Assembly: GCF_001905345.1 (NCBI RefSeq)
Contig: NZ_LFBV01000010.1
Location: forward strand, 723,238-787,237
Reading direction: 5' to 3'
DNA length: 64,000 nucleotides
Source of the DNA: Streptomyces uncialis
GTDB taxonomy: Bacteria > Actinomycetota > Actinomycetes > Streptomycetales > Streptomycetaceae
Shown here piece after piece: positions 49,840 to 59,670 of this stretch. The notes under the pieces were generated by a model. The model was given only the letters and a program-made list of their open reading frames with translations. It made no database searches and had not been told where the DNA came from. Within the stretch, counting starts at the first letter, position 1, and every line of letters begins with the position of its first letter. Position numbers and translations under genes: made by a program.

Positions 49840-50038
49840 GGAACCCCCCGTGGCAGGTCAACGAACGGTCGGCGGGACGCCGGACACACCCGTCACGGTG
49901 CACGGCACCCACTGCTCACGACGGTAGGTGCCGCCACTGACAACCGGCCGCGAGGCGGTGCGGGTACGACCCCGCTCCGGAGGCCGCGAAGGACCGGCAG
50001 CGGCACCCGTACGGGCACCAGCACCGGCGACGGGGACG

Positions 50039-52345
50039 TCAGGCCGTGGTGGTGACGACCGCTGCCTGGGGGCGGATCGGGAGGCGGGTGACCGGGCGGC
50101 CGGTCGCCGCGCGGACGGCCGACGCGATGGCCGCGGGGCATGTCACCACGGGGACCGCGCTGGCCGCCTTCGCCCCGAACGGGGCGACCACATCGCGTTC
50201 CTCGACCAGCTTGACGATCCGGATGTCGGGTACGTCGAGTGACGTGGGCAGGGCGTAGCCGGTGAGGTCGGGGTGGCGGATCAGCCCGCGCGGGGTGCGC
50301 AGGTTCTCGGTGAGGGCGGCGCCGAGCCCCTGGGTGACCCCGGCCTCGATACGGGCGTTGAGCTGGGCCGGGTTGAGGATGCGGCCGACGTCCTGGGCGA
50401 CGGCGAGTTCCACGACGCGTACGGAGCCGAGTTCGATGTCGACGTCGACCACCGCGCGGATGGCGCAGAACGCGAGGCCCACGAAGGCGTCGCCCTGGCC
50501 GTCCTCGTCCAGGGGCTCGGTGGGGTGCGGGCGGCACTGCGCGGTGGCCCAGAGCTCCTTGCCGTCGAGCGCCTCGCTGACGGTGGTCGACAGGACGCCG
50601 TCGTAGGAGGTGATCTTCCCGTCGGTGATCTGGAGGAGTTCGGTGGACATGCCGAACTTGTGGGCCAGCGGCTGGAGGAGCTGGGTGCGGACCATCTTCG
50701 CGGCCCGCTCGACGGCTCCGCCGGACACCCAGGTGTGGCGGCCCCGGCAGGCGGCGCCCGCGGGGGGCTGGTCCGTGTCGACGGGGGCGATGTGCACCTC
50801 GTCCACGCCCAGGGTGTCCTGGACGATCTGCCGGGCGAGGGTGCTGAAGCCCTGGCCGGTCTCGACGGCGGCGCAGATGACGGTGGCGACCCCGTCGTGG
50901 ACCTTGACGGTGGCGGTGGACACCTCGTCGGTGCCCTCGGCGCCGAGCATATGGACCATGCCGAGGCCGTAGCCGACGCCCCGGCGGATCGCGGAGGGCT
51001 CCCCCGCGCCCTCGGGGCCGCCGGGCAGCAGCCATTCGTCCTCGGGGGTGTCCTTGGGCAGGGCGGGCAGCGGGAAGTCGCGTACCGCGCCGAGGAGTTC
51101 CGCGACGGGCGCGGGGCAGGTGACGGTCTGCCCCGTCGGCAGGACGTCGCCGGTGGCGAGGACGTTGCGCAGCCGTACGTCGGCGGGGTCGGCGCCGAGC
51201 TTGCGGGCGAGCTTGTCCATCTGCGCCTCGTAGGCGGCGCACACCTGGAGGGCGCCTTCGCCGCGCATGTGCCCGGAGGGCGGGTTGTTGGTACGTACGG
51301 CCCAGCCCTCGACGAAGGCGTGGGGCACGACGTAGGGGCCGCAGGCGAACGACACGGCGGCGGCGAGCGCCTCGGCGGAGGTGTCGGCGTAGGCGCCCGC
51401 GTCGAGGAGCACCTGTGCCTCGACCTTGACCAGGCGGCCGTCCGCGTCGGCGTGGTGGCGGTAGCGCAGCAGGGTGGGGTGGCGGTGCGCGTGCCCGAGG
51501 AAGGACTCCTCGCGCGTGGCGGTGAGCTTGACGGGGCAGCCCGTCTTGAGGGCGAGCAGTCCGAGCGGGAGCTGGAAGCCGGGGTCCTCGCGGTCGGCGG
51601 TGGCGCCGGGCACACCGGTGACGACGACCTTGACGCGCTCCGGGTCGAGTCCGTAGCAGGCGGCGGCGAGGTCCCGGTCGTTGTGCGGGTCGGTGGAGGC
51701 CACGTACAGCTCCACACCGCCGTCGGGGCGCGGTACGGCCAGTCCGGCCTCGGCGCCGATGGGGGCGGGGTCCTGGCGGCCGATGCGGTAGACGCCCTCC
51801 ACGACGACCTCGCCGGTGACGTCGGGGTCGCCGTGGCGCAGCGGGATGTGGCGGATGAGGTTGCCGTCGGGGTGGAGGGGTTCGGCGGAGAACGCCTTCT
51901 CCGGGTCGATGACGGGTTCCAGCACCTCGTACTCGACGATGACGGCGGCGGCGGCCATCCGGGCGGTGTCGGGGTGGTCGGCGGCGACGGCGGCGATGGG
52001 CTCGCCGTGGTGGCGGACGACCTCGGAGGCGAAGACGGGACGGTCCTTGACGCGGCGGCCGTGGACGGTCGTCCCGGGAACGTCCTCATGGGTGATGACG
52101 GCGCGGACGCCGGGCATCACCCGCGCGTGGGAGGTGTCGATGGACACGATGCGCGCGTGGGGGTGCGGTGAGCGCAGGACGGCGGCCCACAGCAGTCCCT
52201 CGGCCCACAGGTCGGCGGCGTAGGGGAAGGTGCCCTCGGTCTTCGCGCGCGCGTGGGGTGACGGCAGCGAGGTGCCGAGTCCGTGCGGCAGGGGGTCGGG
52301 GGCGGGGGTCGCGGAACCGGCCGTGCCCCCTGCTTCGTTGCTCAC
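50039..52345 (-). CDS. Molybdopterin-binding large subunit of a xanthine dehydrogenase-type hydroxylase
   Basis: A 768-residue catalytic subunit of the xanthine oxidase/aldehyde oxidoreductase family. The N-terminal a/b hammerhead begins at GTSLPSPHARAKTEGTFPYA. Mo-cofactor binding is indicated by HMRGEGALQVCAAYE, VETGQGFSTLARQI and the late segment GAKAASAVPVVTCPAAIASA, where a catalytic Glu is expected in related enzymes. With the FAD and 2Fe-2S genes upstream it forms a complete three-subunit enzyme, most likely for purines. The GTG at 52345 overlaps the stop of the 2Fe-2S gene (GTGA). Confidence 0.92.
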   Translation of the reverse strand: MSNEAGGTAGSATPAPDPLPHGLGTSLPSPHARAKTEGTFPYAADLWAEGLLWAAVLRSPHPHARIVSIDTSHARVMPGVRAVITHEDVPGTTVHGRRVKDRPVFASEVVRHHGEPIAAVAADHPDTARMAAAAVIVEYEVLEPVIDPEKAFSAEPLHPDGNLIRHIPLRHGDPDVTGEVVVEGVYRIGRQDPAPIGAEAGLAVPRPDGGVELYVASTDPHNDRDLAAACYGLDPERVKVVVTGVPGATADREDPGFQLPLGLLALKTGCPVKLTATREESFLGHAHRHPTLLRYRHHADADGRLVKVEAQVLLDAGAYADTSAEALAAAVSFACGPYVVPHAFVEGWAVRTNNPPSGHMRGEGALQVCAAYEAQMDKLARKLGADPADVRLRNVLATGDVLPTGQTVTCPAPVAELLGAVRDFPLPALPKDTPEDEWLLPGGPEGAGEPSAIRRGVGYGLGMVHMLGAEGTDEVSTATVKVHDGVATVICAAVETGQGFSTLARQIVQDTLGVDEVHIAPVDTDQPPAGAACRGRHTWVSGGAVERAAKMVRTQLLQPLAHKFGMSTELLQITDGKITSYDGVLSTTVSEALDGKELWATAQCRPHPTEPLDEDGQGDAFVGLAFCAIRAVVDVDIELGSVRVVELAVAQDVGRILNPAQLNARIEAGVTQGLGAALTENLRTPRGLIRHPDLTGYALPTSLDVPDIRIVKLVEERDVVAPFGAKAASAVPVVTCPAAIASAVRAATGRPVTRLPIRPQAAVVTTTA

Positions 52346-54525
52346 GCGGGGGCTCCGTCCTGGCCGTACGGACCGTGGTTCTCGTGCGCCGTGGGGTGGA
52401 CGCCGCCCGCGCCGGGTCCGGCCTGGTGCGGGATGCGGCCCTCGGCGGTGTGTTCGTCGGGGTGTTCGGGTTCGGTGGCCATGGCGGACGCCTCGCGTTC
52501 GGAGACGACCTCGCGGACCGCTTCGAGGACGCCGCGGTAGCCGGAGCAGCGGCAGAGGTTGCCGCAGAGCGCCTGGCGGGCCTCCAGTTCGGAGGGCGCG
52601 GGGTTGCCCTCCAGCAGGTCGTGGACGGTCATCGCCATCCCGGGGACGCAGAATCCGCACTGGACGGCCCCGCAGCGGGCGAGGGCCCGCTGGACGTCGG
52701 AGGGGCGTCCGTCGGCGGCGAGGCCCTCGACGGTGCGGATCTCGCTGCCCGCGGTGGTGGCCGCGGGCACCAGGCAGGAGGCGACGAGTCTGCCGTCGAC
52801 CTGGACGTTGCACGCGCCGCACTCGCCCTGGGAACAGCCGTCCTTGGCGCCCGCGAGGCCGAGGCGTTCGCGCAGCACGTAGAGCAGTGATTCACCGATC
52901 CACGCGTCGGTGACGGGCCGGTCCACGCCGTTGACCCGCAGGGAGTACGAGATCAGGGGGTGTTCGTCGTGGTGGACGGGCGGGGTGTCGTCGAGGGGGT
53001 GCTCGGTGGCCGCGGCGGCCTCGTCGGGGGCGGGGTCCGCCGCCCGGTCCGGTTCGTCGGGGGTGGATCCGGGTCCGCCGGGTGCCGAACCCGCTGGTTC
53101 GTCGGGGGCGGGGTGTTCGTGCGGGGCCGGGTGGCCGGGGTGTTCGGGGTGCTCCGGCGCGAGGTCGTCCGCGCGCGCGGGGGACGGGTCCCCTTCGGGG
53201 TGTTCACGGGTGACCGCGGCGTCGGCGTCCGGGCCGTGGGCGTCGCGCGGGTGCGGGACGGCGGGCGCGGACGTGGAGCCGTCGGCGGTGGCCGGGGTGT
53301 CGGGGCCGGCCGTCGTGCGCCCGGCGGTGACGCCGTCGCCGGGGCCCGTGCCGGTGACGGGCGGGCCGTCGGTGTGGTCGTGGGCGGAACGGTGGAGGCC
53401 GTCGTCGGACCCGGGCGCGGCCTCGTGGCGGACGCCGTGCGGAAGGCTGTGACCGGGGTCGTGGGCGGGGTCGTGGTCCGGTTCGGGGCCGGATTCGTGC
53501 TCGGCGGCGGGGTCGATGCCGTGCCCCACCTCGTGACCTGTCGCGTGGCCCACGTCGTGACCTGTCGCGTGGCCGACCTCGTGGCCCGCCCCGTGCCCGA
53601 CCTCGTACCGGGCCGCGCGCGCCGCCGCGCCGTCCGGCGCGTCCGCGAGGGCCTGGGAGGCCGTCTGCGCGGCTTCCGGGCCGCCGGTGGCCTCCTGGCC
53701 GTCCGCGGGCCCCGCGGGGCCGTGGACGGCCTCCCCGGCGTCGTGGACGGGGTGTTCGCCGGGGGCGGCCGGGTCGGTGCCGGGCGGGTACGTGACCGGA
53801 TCGGCGGGACCGGACCCGAAGGAACGGGTGTCGGTGCCGTAGGCCGGGGTCGCGGACGGGACGGTGAACGGCATGCCCTCGGTGTCCTGGCCGCCGTCGT
53901 GGCCGGTGAGGTGGGCGCCGTCGTGGACGGTGTCGGGGCCGGGGGCCGTCGTCCAGTCGTGGGCGCCGGTGGCCCAGGGCGCCGCGGCGCCGCCGGGCAG
54001 CGTCGCGGGCGGGTTGCCGCCCCACTGGGAGGCCAGGGTGGACGTGGTGAACTCGCCCGAGTCGTCCGGGACGTCGGTGTCGGCCAGCGGGATCGACCAC
54101 TGGCCGGTCGCGCCGGTGCCCGGGGCGGGCGGCGCGGCGTCCGGGAAGGACCACTGTCCGGACGCCTGCGGGTCGTAGCCGCCCGGCGCCGGGTGGCCGT
54201 GCTCCGGGGCGTACGCGGGCCCGGCCGGGTGCGGGTGGCCGCCGGTGGGATCGGTCGGTTCGGGCCACGCGGGCGCCTGCGCGGGCGCTCCGGGGCCGTG
54301 CGGGGCCGGCCAGGCGCCGGGGCCGGTGGCCTCACCGGCGGCCGGGGCGGCCGTGATCCGGGGCGGCACATAGCCGTGGCCGGGCGCGGCCAGGGGGCTG
54401 TCCGCGTGCGGTTCCAGACCGCCCTCGGGCAGCTGGACGAAGGCGGTGGCCTCGCTGCCGTCCTGGTCGTGCTCGCCCTGCGGGATCGGCCGCCAGCCGC
54501 CCCCGCCGCTGTGTTCGTCGCTCAC
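52342..54525 (-). CDS. 2Fe-2S subunit of the molybdenum hydroxylase with a long His/Pro-rich N-terminal extension
   Basis: A 727-residue protein. Only residues from about 522 form the expected electron-transfer subunit: a plant-type ferredoxin domain with CSQGECGAC and a distal Cys (ASCLVP), then the helical domain with GAVQCGFCVPGMAM and LCGNLCRCSGY. The first ~520 residues are low complexity, rich in Pro, Gly, Ala, His and Asp, including GHEVGHATGHDVGHATGHE. Typical subunits are 150-200 residues in total. The GTG at 54525 has GGGGAGG upstream, which argues that the extension is translated. Confidence 0.88.
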   Translation of the reverse strand: MSDEHSGGGGWRPIPQGEHDQDGSEATAFVQLPEGGLEPHADSPLAAPGHGYVPPRITAAPAAGEATGPGAWPAPHGPGAPAQAPAWPEPTDPTGGHPHPAGPAYAPEHGHPAPGGYDPQASGQWSFPDAAPPAPGTGATGQWSIPLADTDVPDDSGEFTTSTLASQWGGNPPATLPGGAAAPWATGAHDWTTAPGPDTVHDGAHLTGHDGGQDTEGMPFTVPSATPAYGTDTRSFGSGPADPVTYPPGTDPAAPGEHPVHDAGEAVHGPAGPADGQEATGGPEAAQTASQALADAPDGAAARAARYEVGHGAGHEVGHATGHDVGHATGHEVGHGIDPAAEHESGPEPDHDPAHDPGHSLPHGVRHEAAPGSDDGLHRSAHDHTDGPPVTGTGPGDGVTAGRTTAGPDTPATADGSTSAPAVPHPRDAHGPDADAAVTREHPEGDPSPARADDLAPEHPEHPGHPAPHEHPAPDEPAGSAPGGPGSTPDEPDRAADPAPDEAAAATEHPLDDTPPVHHDEHPLISYSLRVNGVDRPVTDAWIGESLLYVLRERLGLAGAKDGCSQGECGACNVQVDGRLVASCLVPAATTAGSEIRTVEGLAADGRPSDVQRALARCGAVQCGFCVPGMAMTVHDLLEGNPAPSELEARQALCGNLCRCSGYRGVLEAVREVVSEREASAMATEPEHPDEHTAEGRIPHQAGPGAGGVHPTAHENHGPYGQDGAPA

Positions 54526-55415
54526 GACAGCGCCCTCCCCAGTGCCCGTCGGGCCAGCACGGCGACGGTGCGCCGCAGATGCAGTACGGCGGGCGGCAGC
54601 GGCTGCGGCGCGCCGCCCTCGGTGGGGGCGGCGTCGGGGATGCAGGCCGCGGCGACGTACTCGCCGAAGGCCGTCAGGGCCTCGGGGACCACCGTACGGC
54701 TTCCGTCCCAGTCGATGAGCCGGCCGATCCACTGTTCGGCGTCCAGCGGGCGCAGCGGCATCGGCGCGACGGCGCCCACCGCGCAGCGCACCCCGCGCCG
54801 GGCGGGGTCGAGGACCAGCGCGATCGACGCGGTGGCGCGGCCGGGGCCGGTGCGGCCGGTGGCCTTCAGGAAGACCTGGGGGGCGTGCAGGATCGGCACG
54901 CGCACGTAGCCGATGAGTTCACCGGCGGCGAGCATCTCCATCCCGGCGAGCAGGTGCGAGACGGGGATCTCCCGCCGGGAGCCGCCGGGTCCGGCGAGGA
55001 CGACGGTGGCTTCGAGGGCGGCGAGCACGGGCAGGGCGTCGCCGGTCGGGGCGCCGGTGGCGATGTTGCCGCCGAGGGTGCCCGCGTTGCGGATCTGCGG
55101 GGGGCCCGCGGCGCGCGCGGCGGCGGCGAGCGCGGGGATCAGCGCGGCGAAGTCGGGCCGCCCCATGCGCGCGTGGGTGAGGCCCGCGCCGAGGAGCGCG
55201 TGGCCGTCCTGGTACTGCCAGCCGCGGATCTCGCTGATCCGGCTGAGTCCGACCAGGGCGGCGGGCCGCAACTGACCGGAGTTGACCGAGGTCATCAGAT
55301 CCGTACCGCCCGCGACGGGCACGGCCGCGGGCGTCGCGGCGAGAACCGCGACCGCCTCGTCCAGTGAGCCCGGCAGTGTCACGGATCGCGCCGCCTGCGG
55401 TGCGTGCGTGGTCAA
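54522..55415 (-). CDS. FAD-binding medium subunit of the molybdenum hydroxylase
   Basis: A 297-residue subunit that carries electrons between the 2Fe-2S and acceptor sites. The FAD-binding motifs are VPVAGGTDLMTSVNSGQLRP near residue 30 and IRNAGTLGGNIATGAPTGDA near 110. The start is a TTG at 55415, giving MTTHAPQAAR with AAGGGG upstream; the open frame extends to 55502 but the extra part is not family-like. The three subunit genes overlap by 4 bp at each junction, a tightly coupled operon in the order FAD, 2Fe-2S, Mo. Confidence 0.88.
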   Translation of the reverse strand: MTTHAPQAARSVTLPGSLDEAVAVLAATPAAVPVAGGTDLMTSVNSGQLRPAALVGLSRISEIRGWQYQDGHALLGAGLTHARMGRPDFAALIPALAAAARAAGPPQIRNAGTLGGNIATGAPTGDALPVLAALEATVVLAGPGGSRREIPVSHLLAGMEMLAAGELIGYVRVPILHAPQVFLKATGRTGPGRATASIALVLDPARRGVRCAVGAVAPMPLRPLDAEQWIGRLIDWDGSRTVVPEALTAFGEYVAAACIPDAAPTEGGAPQPLPPAVLHLRRTVAVLARRALGRALS

Positions 55416-55812
55416 ACCGGCTGCCCCTTCCCGCTGTCCCACCTGGTCGTCCTGTGGGCCGTACGGTACGTGCTCACAGGCCGGACGTGGCAACTCTGGC
55501 ACATCTTCGCCGGGGGCAGGCGCGGGGGTCCGTCAGGCGGTGTTCGCCCCCGCTTAGCAGGGATGGTCCGCTTCGTACCGCCCTTGGCGGTGCGCACGAA
55601 TTGCCACTCTTTCGGTGTCCGTTGTACGACTTTTCCCTCGCTTCGCGACGGACCGGCACAGCTCGCCTCGCGCGGACCGGCGCGGCTCGCGGCGGACGGA
55701 CCCGCACCGCTCGCGGCGGCGTCCGGGCACACGAGCGGGCCCGTCCGCGGTGGTGCGCGCGGACGGGCCCGGAGGGGGCGGGACGGGCGGAGGGTGCGTC
55801 CGTCCCGCGGGG
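55416..55812. other. Intergenic region before the hydroxylase operon and after GH20
   Basis: The 397-bp gap contains the hydroxylase promoter, possibly near the AT-richer stretch at 55590-55640 (TTGCCACTCTTTCGGTG). It also holds imperfect repeats of the CTCGCGCGGACCGGCGCGG type at 55650-55720 and the GH20 terminator at 55737. No gene is seen. Confidence 0.5.
55737..55770 (-). terminator. Terminator of the GH20 gene
   Basis: GGGCCCGTCCGCG pairs perfectly with CGCGGACGGGCCC, with an 8-nt loop, about 45 bp past the GH20 stop on the minus strand. Confidence 0.8.
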
Positions 55813-57603
55813 TCACACGTTCGGCGGGGCGCCGTCGATCGGGCGGCCCAGCAGCCCGGGACGCCGCTGCCAGGGCAGCGGGCCCGTGGGCGGCCGGTAC
55901 TGGACGCCGAGGGCGTCGAGCCGCCGGTAGTGCTCGGTCATCCGTGCCTCGAAGCCGTCGAAGTCCCGGTCGGCGGAGGCGGGCAGCGCGCTCCAGGCGA
56001 CCTCGGCGAACGCGGCCAGCCGCGGGTAGACCTGGTAGTCCACGCGCGCGGGGCCCTCCATCACCTCGGTCCACACATTGGCCTGGGTGCCCAGCACATG
56101 ACGGGCCTCCTCAGGGGTGAGCTCCGGCGGCACCGGCTCGAAGCGGTACACGTCCTCCAGGGTGCGCACGAACCCGATCGGGACCGGCTCGTCGGCGCCG
56201 CCGCTCTGCCGGTGGTCCAGGTACACCTGCTGCTCCGGGCACATGATGACGTCGTGGCCCGCGCGCGCGGCCGTGATGCCGCCGCCGTAGCCGCGCCAGG
56301 AGGAGACCACCGCGCCGGGCGCGAGACCGCCTTCCAGGATCTCGTCCCAGCCGATGAGACGGCGTCCGCGCGCGGAGAGCCAGGTGTCGAAGTGCCGGAT
56401 GAACCAGGACTGGAGTTCGTCCTCGTCCCTCAGGCCGAGTTCCTTGATGCGGGCCTGCGCCGCCGGGGACTCCTTCCACTGGTCCTTGGGGCACTCGTCG
56501 CCGCCCATGTGGATGAACGGCGTGTGGTCCGCGGGGAAGAGTTCGAGGACTTCCTCCAGCACACCCTCGAAGAAGCGGAGGGTGTTGTCGGTGGGGGCGA
56601 GTACGTTGGGACTGACGCCCCAGTTGTCCCAGACGGAGAGGGAGGCCGTGTCCACGACATCGGTGTTGCCGAGTTCCGGGTACGCGGTGATGGCGGCCTG
56701 CGAGTGCCCGGGTACGTCGATCTCCGGGATGACACGGATATGGCGTTCGGCCGCGTAGGCCACGATCTCCCGGATGTCTTCCTGGGTGTAGAAGCCACCA
56801 TGGGGCTTGTCGTCCCACAGCGGGGACGCCCGGTGGCCCCATTTGGTGCGGGAGCGCCAGGCGCCGTCCTGGGTGAGCTTCGGGTAGCGCTTGATCTCGA
56901 CGCGCCAGCCCTGGTCGTCGGTGAGATGGAAATGGAAGACGTTCAGCTTGTGCGCGGCCAGCAGGTCGAGATGGCGGAGCACCCCGTCCTTCGGGGTGAA
57001 GTGGCGTGACACGTCGAGCATCATGCCGCGCCAGCCGAAGCGCGGCGCGTCCTCGACGGTGAGCCGGGGCAGCGTCCAGGTCCGGTCGCGGTCCAGGGGC
57101 GCGCGGCGGTAGGCGTCGGCGCCGAGCAGCTGACGCAGGCTCTGGGCGCCGTAGAAGACACCGGCGGCGCTGCCGCCCTCGATCCGGGCCGCCGGGGCGG
57201 CCACGGTGAGCCGGTAGCCCTCCCGGGGCAGTTCGGGGTCGACGGCCAGGGCCAGCCGGTCCAGCCGGTCCGGCGCCGAGGGGTCCGCGACCGGGGCGGT
57301 GGAGTCCGCGGGGGCCTCGCCGAGGGGCAGTCCGGTGGCGGCTCCCAGGTGGGCGCGCAGCCAGCGGGCGACCCCCTCCGTACCGGGTCCGGTCACCAGC
57401 AGGGTGCCGTCGTGCAGGGCCACGGGGACCTCGCCCGTGCGCTCCAGCCGCAGCGGCGCGGGCAGCAGCGCCCCGTCCGGTGCGGCGCTCCCGGCGGCCC
57501 CGGTCCCGGTCCCGCTCGTGTCCGTCACTGTGTCACCCGTCATCTCGTCACCCGTCCCGTGTCCGTCGTGTCCGTCGTGGTCGTCCGTCGTGGTGCCAGT
57601 CAT
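55813..57603 (-). CDS. Family 20 beta-N-acetylhexosaminidase
   Basis: A 596-residue glycosidase that removes terminal GlcNAc from chito-oligosaccharides. The catalytic Asp-Glu pair is Asp369-Glu370 in HMGGDECPK, with DVSRHFTPKDGVLRHLDLLA opening the TIM barrel and FHFHLTDDQGWRVEIKRYP after it. No signal peptide is evident: the N-terminus is a Gly/Asp/His/Thr run (DDHDGHDGHGTGDE), so it is probably cytoplasmic and acts on oligosaccharides imported by the upstream transporter. The start is uncertain: the ATG at 57603 or at 57543, neither with a clear ribosome site. It is the dasD-like end of the cluster. Confidence 0.94.
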   Translation of the reverse strand: MTGTTTDDHDGHDGHGTGDEMTGDTVTDTSGTGTGAAGSAAPDGALLPAPLRLERTGEVPVALHDGTLLVTGPGTEGVARWLRAHLGAATGLPLGEAPADSTAPVADPSAPDRLDRLALAVDPELPREGYRLTVAAPAARIEGGSAAGVFYGAQSLRQLLGADAYRRAPLDRDRTWTLPRLTVEDAPRFGWRGMMLDVSRHFTPKDGVLRHLDLLAAHKLNVFHFHLTDDQGWRVEIKRYPKLTQDGAWRSRTKWGHRASPLWDDKPHGGFYTQEDIREIVAYAAERHIRVIPEIDVPGHSQAAITAYPELGNTDVVDTASLSVWDNWGVSPNVLAPTDNTLRFFEGVLEEVLELFPADHTPFIHMGGDECPKDQWKESPAAQARIKELGLRDEDELQSWFIRHFDTWLSARGRRLIGWDEILEGGLAPGAVVSSWRGYGGGITAARAGHDVIMCPEQQVYLDHRQSGGADEPVPIGFVRTLEDVYRFEPVPPELTPEEARHVLGTQANVWTEVMEGPARVDYQVYPRLAAFAEVAWSALPASADRDFDGFEARMTEHYRRLDALGVQYRPPTGPLPWQRRPGLLGRPIDGAPPNV

Positions 57604-57753
57604 GTCACTCGCGTCACTCGTGTCATTGGTGGTCCGTCCCGGCCGTCACAGCGGCGTCAGTCCCTTCCGGTGCCCCCGAGGGGCCCGTCTCGTCCGGGGT
57701 CCCGCCGGGGCGGCGGGACCTTCGCGTCGGCCTTCCCGGCGGCCTCGGTCCTG

Positions 57754-58671
57754 TCAGTCCTTGACCGCGCCGCCGAGCCCGGACACCAGGCGGCGCTGCA
57801 CCAGGACGAAGAAGATCAGTACCGGAATGGTCATCACTGTAGAGGCCGCCATGATTCCGCCCCAGTCGTTCTCGTCCGGTTTGAAGAAGACGAGCAGGGC
57901 CATCGGCAGCGTGGATTGCGAAGTGTCGCTGATGATGAAGGACTTGGCGAAGAGGAAGTCGTTCCACGCGGAGATGAACGAGAACACACTCGTCGCCACG
58001 AGTCCCGGGAAGACCAGCGGGAAGAGGATCTGCCAGAGGAATCGGGTGCGGCTCGCCCCGTCGAGTGCGGCGGCCTCCTCCAGGGCTTCCGGTACGGCCT
58101 TCACGAATCCTCTGAGCATCCAGATCGCGAACGGCAGCGAGAACGCGATGTGCGGCAGGATCAGGGCGCCCAGGGTGTTCAGCTGGCCGAGGTCCCGCAT
58201 CTGGAAGAACAGCGGAATGGCGAGGGCCTCCATCGGCACCATCTGGGCGATGAGGAACATGATGAGCAGCGTGGTGCGGAACTTGAACTTGAATCGTGTG
58301 ACGGCGGTCGCCGCCAGGAATGCGATGACCGAGGAAATGAGCACCACGGATACCGCGACGACCACACTGTTGAGGAAGTAGCGGCCGAATTCCTCCTGCT
58401 GGAACAGCCGCCGGAAGGAGTCCAGCGACGGGCTCAGCGTCCAGGGCCGGGGATTCGTGGACTCGATCTCCCCGGCGGGCTTGAACGCGGAGAGCACCAT
58501 CCAGTAGAGCGGGAACGCGACCACCACGGCGATCACGAGCGCGGCGAGTTCCGCCGCCAGCCGCCACGGCCTGCGGACCAGTCCGCCGAGGCGCGAGGTC
58601 CCCGCGGCGCGTCCCTCGCCTTTCGTGCCGTCCGTCCTGGGACCGCCTCCGTGCACCGCCGTCCCGCTCAC
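57754..58671 (-). CDS. Sugar ABC transporter permease, MalG type
   Basis: A 305-residue permease with six predicted helices. The first is AELAALVIAVVVAFPLYWMV and the second part starts with a long periplasmic loop. The EAA loop is LEEAAALDGASRTRFLWQIL, for contact with the shared ATPase. It is the DasC-like partner. The GTG at 58671 overlaps the stop of the other permease by 4 bp. No ATPase gene is in the cluster, so the general MsiK ATPase probably energises it, as in other Streptomyces oligosaccharide systems. Confidence 0.92.
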   Translation of the reverse strand: MSGTAVHGGGPRTDGTKGEGRAAGTSRLGGLVRRPWRLAAELAALVIAVVVAFPLYWMVLSAFKPAGEIESTNPRPWTLSPSLDSFRRLFQQEEFGRYFLNSVVVAVSVVLISSVIAFLAATAVTRFKFKFRTTLLIMFLIAQMVPMEALAIPLFFQMRDLGQLNTLGALILPHIAFSLPFAIWMLRGFVKAVPEALEEAAALDGASRTRFLWQILFPLVFPGLVATSVFSFISAWNDFLFAKSFIISDTSQSTLPMALLVFFKPDENDWGGIMAASTVMTIPVLIFFVLVQRRLVSGLGGAVKD

Positions 58672-59654
58672 AGTTCCTCCCCCTGCCGCCGCAGCAGCCG
58701 CAGATAGACGAGCGTGACCGCGAGCAGGATCAGCAGCATGACGATGCCGATGGCGGCACCCAGGCTGTACTGCGAGGACGCGAACGCCTTTTGATACGCG
58801 TACACATTGAGGACGAGGTTCTGGCCGGCGATACCGCCGCCGCCCGTCATCACATAGATCTGGGTGAAGACCTTGAAGTCCCAGATGATGGACTGGATGG
58901 TGACGACCACCAGGATCGGGCGCAGCATCGGCGCGAGCACCGACCGCCAGATCCGCCACTGCGAGGCGCCGTCCAGGGACGCCGCCTCCAGGACCTCGCT
59001 GGGCACCGCGCGGATTCCCGCGTACACGGTGACCATCACGAACGGGAACGAGCACCAGACCACTTCGAACAGGACGAGCGCGAAGGCGCTGTACCGGTCG
59101 TAGGTCCAGGAGTGGTCGCCCAGTCCGAGGAGTTTGTTGACGGGGCCGAAGTCCTGGTCGAAGAGGAACATCCACACCGTGGAGCCGGTGATCGCGGGGG
59201 TCGCCCAGGCGCCGAGCGAGGCCATCATCAGGATGAGCCTCGGCACCGCGCGGATACGGGTCAGCAGGACGGCGAGCGCGCAGCCGACGGCGAGGGTGGA
59301 GATCACACAGGCGGCGGCGAAGACGACCGTGGCGGTCAGGACCTGCCAGAACTGCTCGTCGCGGAAGAGCTCCGCGTAGTTGCCGAAGCCCTTGAAGGTG
59401 GTGGGTTCACCACCGCTGACCTGGGCCTGGGTGTACTCCAGGAAGGAGATCAGGCCGAGCTGGTAGATGGGGTAGGCGAGCAGTGCGGCCAGGACGACCA
59501 GGGCGGGCGCGAGGTAGAGCCAGGGGGTCCAGGCCGGACCGCGGCGCCCGGGGGGCCGCTTGCGGACCCGGCGGGGGCCCGGCGCGGACCCGCCGGGCCC
59601 CCGCCCCGCCGCGGTGGGCCCGTCGGGCTTGCTGAGTGTGATGTCGTGCGTCAT
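58668..59654 (-). CDS. Sugar ABC transporter permease, MalF type
   Basis: A 328-residue permease. After a basic cytoplasmic extension (PGPRRVRKRPPGRRGPA) come six helices, the first being LYLAPALVVLAALLAYPIYQ. The EAA loop is LEAASLDGASQWRIWRSVLA. It lies 16 bp after the binding-protein gene and is followed by the second permease with a GTGA overlap. It is the DasB-like member of the das-type cluster. Confidence 0.92.
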   Translation of the reverse strand: MTHDITLSKPDGPTAAGRGPGGSAPGPRRVRKRPPGRRGPAWTPWLYLAPALVVLAALLAYPIYQLGLISFLEYTQAQVSGGEPTTFKGFGNYAELFRDEQFWQVLTATVVFAAACVISTLAVGCALAVLLTRIRAVPRLILMMASLGAWATPAITGSTVWMFLFDQDFGPVNKLLGLGDHSWTYDRYSAFALVLFEVVWCSFPFVMVTVYAGIRAVPSEVLEAASLDGASQWRIWRSVLAPMLRPILVVVTIQSIIWDFKVFTQIYVMTGGGGIAGQNLVLNVYAYQKAFASSQYSLGAAIGIVMLLILLAVTLVYLRLLRRQGEEL

Positions 59655-59670
59655 CGGTCGGCGGTCCGGT

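Noticed and set aside
52960..54909. 649-residue plus-strand frame opposite the 2Fe-2S extension
   Set aside because: The sequence is Gly/Val/Arg-rich antisense without motifs, and the minus-strand frame is tied to a ribosome site and a real ferredoxin domain.
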